A stretch of 64,000 nucleotides of DNA from the NCBI GenBank assembly GCA_014607495.2, contig CP053155.1, forward strand, positions 12,090,001-12,154,000. The letters are read 5' to 3'. Within the stretch, counting starts at the first letter, position 1; every line of letters begins with the position of its first letter. Made by a program: the position numbers and the translations under genes. A model generated the notes under the pieces. It was not told the origin of the DNA. It saw nothing but the letters and a program-made list of their open reading frames with translations, and did not search any database. The stretch is from Carposina sasakii (taxonomy: Eukaryota; Arthropoda; Insecta; Lepidoptera; Carposinidae). Of the stretch, positions 41,241-52,985 are shown one piece after another.

Positions 41241-43008
41241 AATACCAAATAAAAATGATTATCATCGAATATGCCGGCGAAATTGCTTTAATCTTGCATA
41301 AAGTACCCTAAGCCGGCCCAGCCAGACGTCAGCCATGAAACTTTAAATATAGCAATCTCGTCACTCATCAAGCTTATATCTAGACGGCCATGTTTACGAC
41401 TCGTAAAAACTCTAGTCATGATAAAGTACGAAATAAATATTAAGTAAACAAATATTTGAAGAATTCATATCGCAACTCCCTGGCCCAAATCCCATGATTT
41501 ACAGCGGGTCTAATTTAAGAAAAGTGGCGTATAGCGTCCACGAATTATTGGCCGACCGCATTACCACTGCCGGGTGGTCGGGAAGTGACGACGCCCGTGT
41601 TTTGTGGTTGAAACGTCGCTGATTAATGTAAAAATGTCGCTGTTAATATTAAAATGTCGCGGATTAATTTACAACCTTGTCCTTTTTGTTGTTTTTCGTT
41701 GTTATTGTTCTCTAGGTAAAGTAGTTACGGCTAGTGTACCTGACAGAAATGTATGAATAGTGCATGCTTAGCGAGTACATCGTGTAGGACGCTTGCAGTG
41801 AGTGACACATATAGTTGTGCAGAAGTCGCAACGTAGCTTTGCGGTTGTGAAGTTCGTGCGAAACACTTCGCAATACATAAGTAAGGTAATGTCGAGGTGC
41901 ACTCGGGGGAGAAGTCAGGTGACTACTAACTACATACCGGCAATGGCCCATCAATGGCCACGACTACTTACTAACAGGGCATTCACAAACTTCTTGATAC
42001 TACGTAACGTAATCGTCAGGAAAACAAATCTTTAAAACTTGTGACGAATACGTCACGAACCGTCAAAATGTTCGTCATTGTCTTACAGTGCGGCAAACAC
42101 GAATCGACCGTCGTATAAAGTCGTATTGCTATCGTCATATTGTCTAATCTTATAGATTTTGCTTGGGGGTGGTTAGCGTTCATTCTGTACTGTAGCTATT
42201 CTGTGACGCAAACCACTAACCAGCCAAAGTATGTACGTACCTTTACATCTACGCATTCAAAGCAGTATATACCTATAGTGTTCTGTGATTCAAAGATGGA
42301 GAACGTTTTTCACACGTCTGTTTTCGTGTTAAAGAAACAAAATAATGTTTTTAAAAGAAAGATGCACCAACCAGAGTTTTGATATCGCAACCGCGTCTTC
42401 ATTTAGAAGATTAATGGGGAGTCGGTGCTATTTTAAAACAAAATCTGCGTAAAATGTTGTAAGTAGATGTTAAATTAAATTTTGACGCTTAGTTTATATA
42501 AAACTCGTAAAACGTGACTATTTACACTGTGTAATATAATGTAGGTATAATATATTAGGTACATCCCAAACTGTAGCTATACGAGTATATGATATTACAC
42601 CGTGTGAATTGTCTCGTACAAATTGTATGACGAGCTATAAATTTTTACATCTCAAGATGGAACGTGAATGATAATACTATTCGTACTTTGTTTCAGTACT
42701 ATAATAAAGTCCTTTAAAAATGGCGTCTGGCCCTTGTTAATCAGTCATTCTTCATGCTACCTGAAACTATGTATTTGTACAAAATAATGTACTTAAAAAC
42801 ATTATTACGACTAGCAAAATGTTATCAATTATAGATAGTTTTAAAAATACATACTTTTATTAGATAGTATGTTGTGTGCCAACTTCTGAGTAGGTTTTAT
42901 TTTTGAACTATTAAAATTCGAATGTATAATGTAGACCTAGCGCAGTATGTTTGTTCATGTCTTGTCTTAGCATAGGCTTTTGTGGTCGCTTACTTACAGA
43001 ACTAATAT
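41241..43008. other. unrecognised intergenic DNA
   Basis: No gene could be supported. A fragment related to the AACGCTATCG hairpin family is at about 42118-42170 (GCTATCGTCATATTGTCTAA and AGATTTTGCTTG). The rest is unassigned. Confidence 0.35.
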
Positions 43009-43156
43009 GGTCGATTCCGGCAGTCACACTTAAACATAAACGTAAAATTACTCCTACCTGTCCTTTTTCTCTCTCAGCCATTTATGTTAAGAACGGAGAG
43101 AGAAGAGACTTGACTAAAATTAGGTTTAGGTTTAAGTGTGACTGCCGGAATCGACC
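43009..43156. mobile_element. palindromic MITE with 27-bp perfect arms
   Basis: GGTCGATTCCGGCAGTCACA then CTTAAAC at 43009-43035 is exactly inverted at 43130-43156, and partial pairing continues inward. It is 148 bp with no coding. Flanks CTAATAT and CTTATTAT are only loosely similar. Confidence 0.75.
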
Positions 43157-44391
43157 CTTATTATGTACTTAGTCTCCTTCAATATCCCAATTATACAGTA
43201 ATTCAACTTCCAACCTCATAGTTCTATACCGTAGACATAGTTCTGCACACCATCCAATAGTCTTTGCACATGGCGAGGATCATCGCCGAGTGTATCATAT
43301 AGCCCGCTCGGTGATGGTATCCGCCAGATCTATCATTTACCATAGTAGGTCTAGAAACTGTTCATTCGATGGACGCTTCTCAAAGGACCGGGACTCCGTA
43401 GTGTCGTGAATTTCCCGTCGCGAGAAAAGGGATTGTTTCGTGAAATGCACTCGAACTTCTGAAGGGTAGGTAGGTAGGTAGTCCCAATTGTAGAGTTTCT
43501 TCAAGTTTGTGTTACGGAGAAAGTTCTCATAAAGGAGACCTTTTCACTTTGCCGTTGATGTCCAACAAAATCAGCAGCAAAGCGGAAAAAGACAATTTTA
43601 TGAAGAACTCCATATCTTCACTCTTGCTCACTGCTACGAATAGTAGGCCCTGCCTATCTTCCACGACGATTGGGTACTGAAAAAGCGGAAAATGAAAACT
43701 GAACGTTAAAACTGACTTTCATGTTTATAGGATGAATTGTACTAGCAGGCGCCCACGACTTCGGTCACATAAACTATGTAGCCAATGCTGTTCTAGGTGT
43801 ACCTATATGCTGTATAACAGCCAAGTTTCATCAAAGTAGGTACGTTCAGTAGTTATTACGTGAAAGAGTATCTATCTGCCAGTTCTTTATCGGTAGTTCT
43901 AAGTCTATATACTAAAATATAGGTAAGTACTACCTCTTTTCTAAACTCTTGACTAAATTACTTGTTTGTGTATAATACAATTTTGTACGGAATGTAAACA
44001 AATTTTGCATTTAATATACATATTACAAATAGTGGAATGCGGATGGCGCACGCGCGTTATACAAAATGAAACTGTTTGCCATTTAGCTTATTTTGTATTG
44101 GTTGAACAAATTACCGTTATTCAATATTACCTAAATAGCAACATAGGCGAGAATAATTGATGGCAATACTTAGCTATTCTTGGCAGAGATTGCAGTTGAA
44201 TATTTATAAATTTTAAATTACCATAATTTATATGTATAATTATGGGCCTTAGAACCTACTTATAATCTAGTTTTACGTAATAGAAGGCTAGAAATAGGTA
44301 CTTGGATAAAATTTGGAATACAGGAGAACTAACGTAGAGACGAACAATAGGTATAAATGGTAGGTAGGTAGGTACATTATACTGGGTGTTT
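43157..44391. other. unrecognised intergenic DNA
   Basis: A decayed fragment of the GGACGCCCGCGACTCCGT family lies at about 43742-43875 (CTAGCAGGCGCCCACGACTT). TAGGTAGG runs occur near 43468 and 44360. No gene. Confidence 0.35.
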
Positions 44392-44783
44392 AAAGACAAC
44401 TTTGTTCTTTTAATATCTCGTATTCTTTGTAACATCACGATAATTTTTTTCTATGGAAGCACCCCTATGGGAAATCCACGGGTTTCCAAGATATTGAGGT
44501 CCGAAGTTACATTAATATTATCATTTTTTTTTACATAAATTCATCTGAAATCGTTTAACAAACATTTTTAAAAGATACCATATCAAAATGTTATAATGTT
44601 AGTTTTGTAGGTACATTTGTACCTACTTTGCGCATCAAACGAATATGTACATTGCTTGCAATAAAAGTATTTTTTTCCCAAATTTTTTGGTTTTTTCCCA
44701 GGGTTGGTTCCATAGAAGAAAATGATCGTATCCTTACAAAGAATACTAGGTATTAAAAAACATTGTTGTCTTTTTACAGCCTG
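44392..44783. mobile_element. TA-flanked MITE with CTGGGTGTTTAAAGACAAC ends
   Basis: Inverted ends CTGGGTGTTTAAAGACAAC and GTTGTCTTTTTACAGCCTG lie between TA dinucleotides (44390-44391 and 44784-44785). Second-tier pairing links ATCTCGTATTCTTTGTAA with TTACAAAGAATACTAGGTAT. 392 bp. Confidence 0.75.
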
Positions 44784-47700
44784 TATATATGATATAATTT
44801 ACTTTCCGACCATGTTAATAAACGTCTACCTAATAGGGTAGTTGACAGTTTTTTTTATTTGTATTTATATCGAAAGATCATAAAAGAAACATTTGCGAAA
44901 GAAAAACTAAGCTATCGTGAAAACTTTCCGGGATATAACGATATCAAAATCACAATTTTAGATTTGCCAAAAAACGCTCCATACAAACGGCTACCACGAC
45001 GTGACGTCACTCTTTCAGTAACTTGTATGCGCGTGAAAGAAATTTTGTTCTACAGCTATATTAAATATTGTGTTTACAAATATGGTCACAGAACAAAAGT
45101 TGCTGTAAATGATGTAGGTGGACATGTGATGGTGTAATTTTCAATTAATTTCACATTTGAAAAATGGATTTGCCCACTTAACTTTGAAGGCTTATTACTA
45201 CCTCATTTGGACACATAATCAAATTGTAATTTTACAGATAGGTATGGTTTTGATAATTTATTCTGATAAGCATAAAATGTTATTAAGATTCAACCATAGG
45301 AAACTACCCCATTATAAGACTAAACAAACACATAAAAAAGATGTAGATAATTACACCCACGCAAGATGCGATTTCATAGTTCAGTAATGACTAACTTGAC
45401 CCATATGAATCTCTATTTGTATTCGTGACAGTTTTATACATCAATAAAAAAAGCCGCAGTCGCAACGGAAGCGCGTCGAGCGACGACAAAACATTAGCGG
45501 TGACTTTCACGAGCAGTTTATAACGATTAATGTTACAATATGTCTTCGCTGAAATCTTGAGTGGCAGGCCGGCCTACTGGAAGGAAATTGACAATTTGAC
45601 AATTCTGCAATTTATTTGAAAGTTTCTAAGTTTTTGGGCTGGGTCGCCAGCGGTCAGCGGATCGGTGGCGGTGTCAAACCGGCGCGTTTTACAACGGGTC
45701 CTTCAAGTCAGAGGCGCATTTCTATTGGATTCATGTAGTTTGCTGCCCGCGTCGCTGGACACATAGCCCACTGAATTCGAGGCCGAGGCTTCGCCTTTCT
45801 TTTCCTTTTCTTTACAGGATGTCTTTTATCCTATTCTGAGTTAGTACTGTTCTTTTGACAAATCTGAGCAGTGGTGTGACGAGACTAGTAGGTTTTCCAC
45901 AGAGCTAGAAAGTTATACCAAGGTATATGTTCCCCAGACATAATAACAAAACGCCTGTAGATATGGTATATAATTCCCATGAACGAAGGACAAAGAGGAG
46001 ATGCTAAAATCAAGGTAAACCGGCTACCGCAAAATAAATCACCAGCAAAACATGTGCTTCATTTCCGCCTATCATCTGCACAGCACCGACGCTATTTTCT
46101 ACGAACAAACGTCGTGTGCTAATACCGGGTTCTATTAAAATACATCAACTGCATTTCCTTCCGTGCATCGTAAGTAGGTAAGCCTAAGGTCTCAGGGGCT
46201 CAGGCGGTAGCTGGCGTCTGGACCCGCTGTGCTGAACGTGGCTGTAAGATCTTTATGCTACTGCAGTTCTGGCTACATCAAATCATCATGTACTAGCGGC
46301 AGTGCCGAATGGCCTCTTGGCCAGACCAGACAGGACTAAATAGGGCGCAGTTATAGAAGCTCGCACAGGGCGAAGAAAAGGCTATTTACGGCACTGACTA
46401 GCGGCCTCCCATGACTTCGTTCGCGTAACCTTTATCTATAATTCTTTTTATTTACCGTTCCCGTGAGAATTTCGGGAAATCCTTTCGTGGTCCATTAAAC
46501 TTATACGTCACAAAAGAAAGCCATTTTCCAAATTTCTAATTTCTAACATTAATGGTTAGTACGCGCGTCTCTTTATAGGTATAGTAGTAACATCTCCTTT
46601 TATAACTATAGGATGTTGTTAGGCCACCTCCTCCTGGTCTTCCCATCATGATATTTCCAAGCATTCCAGCTCAGAGCTGCTATCAATCTGGCGCTAATCC
46701 AATGAATGGGCTGCTACAGGTGGGTCTGCGATTTATTGGTGGCCAGTAACGTAAGTAGAAATAACACAAGGTCACTCTGAAAGTTTTTAAATAAACCTGT
46801 GGTTCAGTTATTTTGACTGGAGTTTTTTAGTAGATGTTCGACTTTTATCTTAAACGTGGCTCTATATTTTGTAAATTGGCTAGAAGTCCACTAACACCGA
46901 CTGGTTGTATCCAGGATAGTTCGGTAGTCCACTTACTTACACTAATCATTGTTGATTTGTGCCTTAGTTCAGTCAACCGGACTAACAACTTAACTAAGGG
47001 CACCAACTGATCCAGTATAGTTAGGTTTGTAATCCCTGCTAACAATATGTTGTGCTGTTATAGCCAATTGCTCAATCTGTCTTCATCTCGTACTTTTTTC
47101 GGGCCAATGGTCTGGGTCTATATTCTGCTAATAAAATCATACCGTCTTGGTTTATTTGACGTACCTACTAGGTACCTATCTCCCTCTCAAGCGAGGATCT
47201 GCATATACGTAGATCGTGAAAGTGTGACATCACAAGTAGATTAGGGCGGAGAGCATTTAGTGCCCATTCGGAAAATCTGCATTTGTCTCACTCAACTAAA
47301 GCGACTGCTCTACAACCTAAGTTTCTTGCTAGCTAATACCGCTTGCTAAACTGGCACGGGTGCTAAGTATTTACTCGTATATGCAAACTCGACATCGCGT
47401 GATGCGAATGCAAGGTACCCACTGTACGGCCATATTCCTTATGGTACTGCGAATTTTTTTCTGAGATATCGCGTAGGTCTGTCAACTTTCGCTCTAGTTT
47501 TTTATGGTCCACGTGTAATCTGAATATAATAGGGCAAGCTTATTAATATAGAGGCACGTGTAACTATACAAACTTATTTTTGTATTGTAAACAAGTTTTC
47601 ACAGAATGTAACATGTGGGTTAGTATATTATTGTACTTTTAGTGTTATTCCTAGCACTGATAGAAATTTTGTAATACTATCCCCTAAGGCAAAATAATAA

Positions 47701-48040
47701 GAAGTATATTCTCACTCTCTTGAATTTCCCATGTTACCTATACACACGACGGGTTTGTCCCCAAATTGCTATATAATCAGAAATGCAGGATAGCGTGGGA
47801 GATCCCAAAGCTACGTTTAGCATAGCAGGTCCAGTCCCCCTAGCATGACCACGCATCGTGGATATCGCATCGTTCGATATCGTATCGTCTCTATACAAAA
47901 TTCAACATGGCGGCGGCTATATTTATTCGTATTTTGACAGGCTAAATGTCTATAAATCGGTTTATCATAGCGTGTTTTGCAGGTCATGCTACTTGGGCTG
48001 ATGTATAAGATCAGTGAAAAGAGTGCCTGTGTGGAATGAT
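44784..48040. other. gene-poor intergenic DNA
   Basis: SINE-like family fragments lie at 46100-46290, with a short GGCCTCCCATGACTTCGTTC fragment at 46399. A GC-rich patch at 45445-45520 contains clustered CG dinucleotides. No coding frame could be tied to a protein family. Confidence 0.35.
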
Positions 48041-48044
48041 TTGC

Positions 48045-48620
48045 ATATGGATTCAGAGCCCATTTTTCAAATAACTGCGAAACGAAATGAAACTTACAGG
48101 GGAATTAGTTAAAAATTAGTAGGTAAAACTTAAAGCAGATTCTTAAATTACTTAAACGTGAAGCAAAATTTTTATGGCTAAACAACTTGGGCCCTCAATC
48201 CTGACGCCTGCATAAAGTTGCATTGCCTAAATCTCAGAAAGTACAATTCCTGGGTTAGTAATTTTAATTTGAGGATTTAGTTAAGATTTTCTTAAATAAA
48301 TTAAGAAATTCCCAAATCTTAAGAATGTTAATAATACAGATTTATGGCGGTTTAGCTTGGGCTCTCAATTCATTGGCATCTGGATTCACAGCCCATTTTT
48401 CAAATGGGCTGAGAAACGAAATAAAACTTACAGTGGAATTAGTTAAACTTAAAGCAAAAATTCTTAAATTTCTTAAACTTGAATCAAAAAACTTGGGCCC
48501 TCAATCCTGACACCTGCATAAAGTTGCATTGCCTAAATGCCAGAAAGTCGATTCCTGGGATAATAGTGTTTATTTGAGGATTTATAGGTAGTTAAGATTT
48601 TATTAAATAAATTAAGAAAA
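48045..48620. repeat. diverged tandem duplication of about 300 bp
   Basis: Unit 1 (about 48045-48310) and unit 2 (about 48370-48620) share CCCATTTTTCAAAT, AACTTGGGCCCTCAATCCTG, CTGCATAAAGTTGCATTGCC and a run of TTAAATAAATTAAG. They are non-coding. Confidence 0.65.
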
Positions 48621-48699
48621 AAATTATGACACAAAAGTGAATTGTTAAAAAGTTATTGAAATCCGAATTTTCCTAAAATGTCTGAACTGAGGGCACTGT

Positions 48700-49920
48700 G
48701 AGTTTGTAAGTCGACTTTTACAACATGCACGGAGGGTTGCAGTTGATGCCCAACCCAGCACCAGCATAACATAAGTATTTATAGTTAGTATTTAATCGAC
48801 AAACTGTATTTAGGCAGTTCAAAAGAATTTGGTTCAATCAAATGGTTTGGTTGCATAGCACGGCTTAAAGTTTCGTGGGCAGTTTTCAGTTAATATTTCG
48901 TTGATGACGTTTTTCTAACGTCTGGAATCTTGGCAGGTCACTGAACTTTTTGTGAAGTTATTTTGGAATTAACTAATTAGAAAGTATGAATTATAGTAGC
49001 TATTTCTGGTTGCTAGACTCAGTTCCCAATGTTGAGACGGCTTCGTTTAAACTTAGACCGGAACATCGGCTCGGATTAAGGGCACTATCACTATCACTAT
49101 CACCAAAGGGCGGCCCATACCAAATTTCAAATTGAGTTCTGGGGGCTTCCACAACTTTGTTGTCCCGGAGCCCCCCAATCGGCACTAGATAAAAGAGACG
49201 TTGACTAACATCAGGTCCTCATTATCGAATATGCAATAGATACCTATTTTACTATATACAACCTACTTAATAGCCACCAACTTTCGTTATCCTCGCTTAC
49301 GAACAAATGATGTCTCTATTTTGTTTTTCGACGACAATTAGGGGTCATGGGGATGAAGAAATTTGGGGTCACCACGAAGGATGCAGAAAATATAGTCTTC
49401 CTATTACCTACCCCCAGTAATAGGTAATATCTGGTGTCCTCTATACGAAGAATTTGCAATGACTTAACTATTTCCTCCATAAATACCAGAAAATATAGTC
49501 TTCCTATTACCTCACCGCTCTCTTAATTGCCAGAAACAAATAGAGTAAGTAATTGGCGGTGCATTCTACCCTTTGGACTCGGGCCACACTATGCTGCTTA
49601 CTGGATATTAAACTGGAGCTGTACCTAATACGAAAACCCGCGTCCTCTAACATTCGATTAGTCCAAGTGGGCCTTAGTTTAGGCTAAGGGTAAACTGCAG
49701 ACATAATGCTGAACTGCTAAAAAGTAATCTACGTAGTCAAAATGGAATTTGCAAGTGCCGGCGAGTACCTATGTGCGTTTTCTTGGCTTTCTAGAGGTGC
49801 CTGTGACTATTGGCGTCATACAAATTTGACTCGCATAAATTTGCGTCTTTTGTTAACTCTCCCTATTGCCTGAGATTTACATACCTACATAGATATTATT
49901 ATTAGAAGTAGTACATACAT
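48700..49920. other. intergenic DNA with small repeats
   Basis: A SINE-like fragment is at 48700-48770 (ACAACATGCACGGAGGGTTG). A 25-bp direct repeat containing AAAATATAGTCTTCCTATTA occurs at about 49385 and 49490. No gene. Confidence 0.4.
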
Positions 49921-50110
49921 ATTGGTAAAATTAGTAAAACCCAAAAATAATTGCAGAAACAACTTACATGAGCCCATGAAGACATCGTATTCCGACTAAA
50001 GTTTTATGCTTACTTGTGCACACGCACTATATTTACATAACAAGTAAACAAAATATAACTTATCTACCAGCCCACGGACACATGAAAGCTATTTACAAAT
50101 AAATTTTGAT
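49921..50110. repeat. solo arm of the 28862-29999 fold-back family
   Basis: It contains AATAATTGCAGAAACAACTT, CATGAGCCCATGAAG and TCGTATTCCGACTAAAGTTT in the same order as 29728-29810. No opposite arm is nearby. Confidence 0.7.
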
Positions 50111-50369
50111 TTACACCATTATCACCGAACTAATTCAAATTTAGTGTTGCAAGTGTAACTTTGCGCAATTTCCCCAATATCGATATCAAACTAAAATATT
50201 GACGTGTCATTCATTAGTTACGCCAAATCATAATACCTATAATACCACATGAAAGTATTCGGTTTGTCAGTAAATATCATACTATTCTATTTTTATTTAT
50301 GGTTTCTATTGTGATAATAATTCTACTCATGTCATCGAGAGTATTTAAAGCCTTTCACTCAAACAATTG

Positions 50370-50850
50370 AATATCCAATATATTTTACTTATTCTGACTA
50401 TTGAAGAAATATTATTACAGCGGCTTATCGTTAGAGAAGATGCCGTCATTGTCTTCTTTTTTTTCGAGTTATGTATTTAATATACTTAGCGGTCATTAAT
50501 GACCTAGTCAACATCTTTAGTATTCTTAGCATTATGGAAATATTTCAAATAACCCTGACATTTTTATTTATGACCTCTAATGTATAAGGCACGATAATTC
50601 TGTCAAAGTTACATAGATAAGAATAATACAAAAAGAAAATCTTTGTCTTTTGTCAGATTTACGCTATTGAATTCTTATTATTAAACAAAAGAGTGTAACA
50701 ATACAATGGCTTATCATTAAAGAAGATGCCGCTATTGTCTTATTTTAGAAGACAAAAAAATCCTTGTTGCCTTTTCTTAGATTTAAGCTATTGAATTCTT
50801 ATTATTGAACAATAGAGTAACACAGTACAACGGCTTATCAGCTGCTTACC
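50370..50850. repeat. three diverged direct repeats
   Basis: The words CGGCTTATC or TGGCTTATCATTA, AGAAGATGCCG and GCTATTGAATTCTTATTATT recur at about 50420, 50705 and 50830. It is decayed non-coding tandem sequence. Confidence 0.5.
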
Positions 50851-52170
50851 TAAACCATAGACCTAGAACCAAGTCTCAGTCATGACATGGATGATCGTTG
50901 GCAGTAGTTTTGACCTACATTACGTTATCTACGTTTTGGAAATTCTATTTTTTTACTTTACTATACGAAGTACATATAATAGTCTGTGACTATATCTATG
51001 AAGATGCAAAGGGTAAAATGAGATGTTCACAGTGGAACTAGCCCGAAAAGAAAGTTATTGTCACTTTTCACAAAAACTAACAATAGGGCTCGGCCCGGCC
51101 GCCTATTGTTCGGCGATGACGCACAGGCGCGCCAAGCGGCACCGCTAGATAGTCCGAGGACGCGCATACGTATACAGCGGCATGGCTGAATGTTTGCTTG
51201 CACGCTTATTGGCGTCACGCGGCACTAGGCGTTGAACTCTTATGTCGTGGCATGCTAAGAAAAACAGCCGGCAGCGAATGTGTTAAGAGATGGTAGCAGT
51301 ACGTGTTTTCTTTGCCATACATACATCATAAGTATACCTACGTTTGTTTTCCCGAAATAAGGTAGCAAGAACTGCAGGTTAGCGGGAACAGATGTAATGA
51401 TCAGTGACAAGTTGCTAGATCGTCGCCTGAAAGAATGCCCCTAAATTCCATAGTCGAGTTCCACAGTCGACTCACGATATAAACTCAACACAGGACTAGG
51501 TTTTTGCCATAGAGTTATATCAATAGTTGAGTGTGAGTAAAGTTGGAGTAAACGACTCACGATACGAGGGTGAGTTTTACTCGATCTATCGCAGCGATAC
51601 AGCCGTCTAGTGTCGCCCACTCAGTATATTTGGCACCAACTGCAGTGCAGCGGAAACATGAATGACGTACGATTCACTTCATGCAGAGCGCGCATAACTA
51701 GCTAAGTTTAGAATGGACATCCAATTGATGTTTCTTGTGGAAAGTCAAGGATATAGGGGCAGTGCTAATAAATAAGTTATTTCCGACAAGGTGTTATGTC
51801 AGATACCTACTAATTATAATAGAAGAGAGGTTATTATTGCTAGGCTGAACGGTCCTCTAAAGTACGTATTACATAAAACACGCCTTTCACGGAGGGGTAG
51901 GCAGTGATCACGGATCTCCATTTGCCACACCTGACACCTCTTTCGCTTCATCTACTTTCATTATATTTTTCATAATTTTTTCATGCATACTCATCGGTTC
52001 TCTAAAATACATAGTGAATTTTACCAAGTGAGGTCTTAAATGCAGCTTGCCCGGGAAACTTTACCTAAATGGGCTCGGTAAGAGGATATCAAATATATTT
52101 TTGTGATTGTAGAAAAAGATGGTTTTTTTAATTTATTTCTACGAATATATTAAATAATACTTATATATTC
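50851..52170. other. intergenic DNA with a GC-rich patch
   Basis: A CG-rich, apparently unique patch lies at 51090-51235. A SINE-like fragment is at about 51345-51500 (GGTAGCAAGAACTGCAGGTT, GAATGCCCC). No gene could be supported. Confidence 0.35.
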
Positions 52171-52396
52171 TCACACTTCACAACACATTAACTTAGTCAC
52201 ACATTAATATCCATAAGGTCTTGTGTCGTGGGTACTAAGCAACGGTATATAAATACATAGATAAGTATAGAAACATCCATGACTCGGAAACAAACATCAA
52301 TATTCATCATATCAATGTTTGCGCCTACCGGGATTCGAACCCAGGACCTATGGCGCTGCAGGCAGGGCCACTACCTACTACACCAATCGGCCGTCG
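52171..52396 (-). mobile_element. tRNA-derived SINE
   Basis: On the minus strand the head reads GCCGATTGGTGTAGTAGGTA, followed by CCTGGGTTCGAATCCCGGTA. These are an A-box-like and a perfect B-box (GGTTCGAATCC) pol III promoter with tRNA-like spacing. The body continues to a CACATTAACTT-type tail. Copy 2 is at 56593-56772. Recognised as a SINE, not a functional tRNA, because the cloverleaf is not preserved. Confidence 0.75.
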
Positions 52397-52937
52397 GTTT
52401 TGATTTTATTTAAGAAAGAGAGCAAAAAATCATCACACTTTGCCGGGTTTTATAAACAAAAAGGGACAAGTGTGTTAACCAGCTACTATGAAATAAATTA
52501 AAATTTATACGAGAATAGATATGCTACATTTTACTGGTTAACCCCTATTTATATCTATTATTAGTTAAGTACATACAAGTTAGTCGTACGTAAACTTTAA
52601 CCATCGTCAGTCGTAGGTAGGTAGGTACCTATTCTTATTAAAATAGATAAGTTTAAAATAACCCTAACCGTTGAGGGTTGCCAACTCCTTAACACGGATT
52701 TGCGGGACATCGGAGGTTTATGAGCGGGACTCTACTGCATCTTATTCCTCTATGACTGCATAAAGCGGGACAACCCCTACAAAATATCTATATTTTTTAC
52801 ACGAGTTTACAATAAATATAGAATTATTAATAAATTCAATAAAGACACATCTACGGCATAGCACGTGATTATACATACATAAGGGTCATGCACGCCCATT
52901 ATATATACCCCAAAAAGGTTGGGCAGAAGCGCGAGGG

Positions 52938-52985
52938 AAGCGAGCGCGAAATTTTACGGTTTCTTGGCACACAAGTTGCCATTTA
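52938..52985 (+). repeat. GAAGCGAGCGCGAA repeat, left copy
   Basis: It contains GGAAGCGAGCGCGAA and GGCACACAAGTTGCCA, repeated at about 55302-55346. The pogo-like element begins immediately after it. Confidence 0.6.

Noticed and set aside
44859..45137. 92-codon plus-strand open frame
   Set aside because: No recognisable domain, no supporting splice sites, and it follows a MITE end. Most likely chance in AT-rich DNA.
46845..47045. possible retroelement coding fragment
   Set aside because: No reverse transcriptase, integrase or RNase H motif could be read in any frame.
52320..52345. possible tRNA gene (GGTTCGAATCC on minus)
   Set aside because: Only the pol III boxes are tRNA-like. No acceptor stem pairing or anticodon arm could be drawn, and a truncated sister copy shows it is a SINE.
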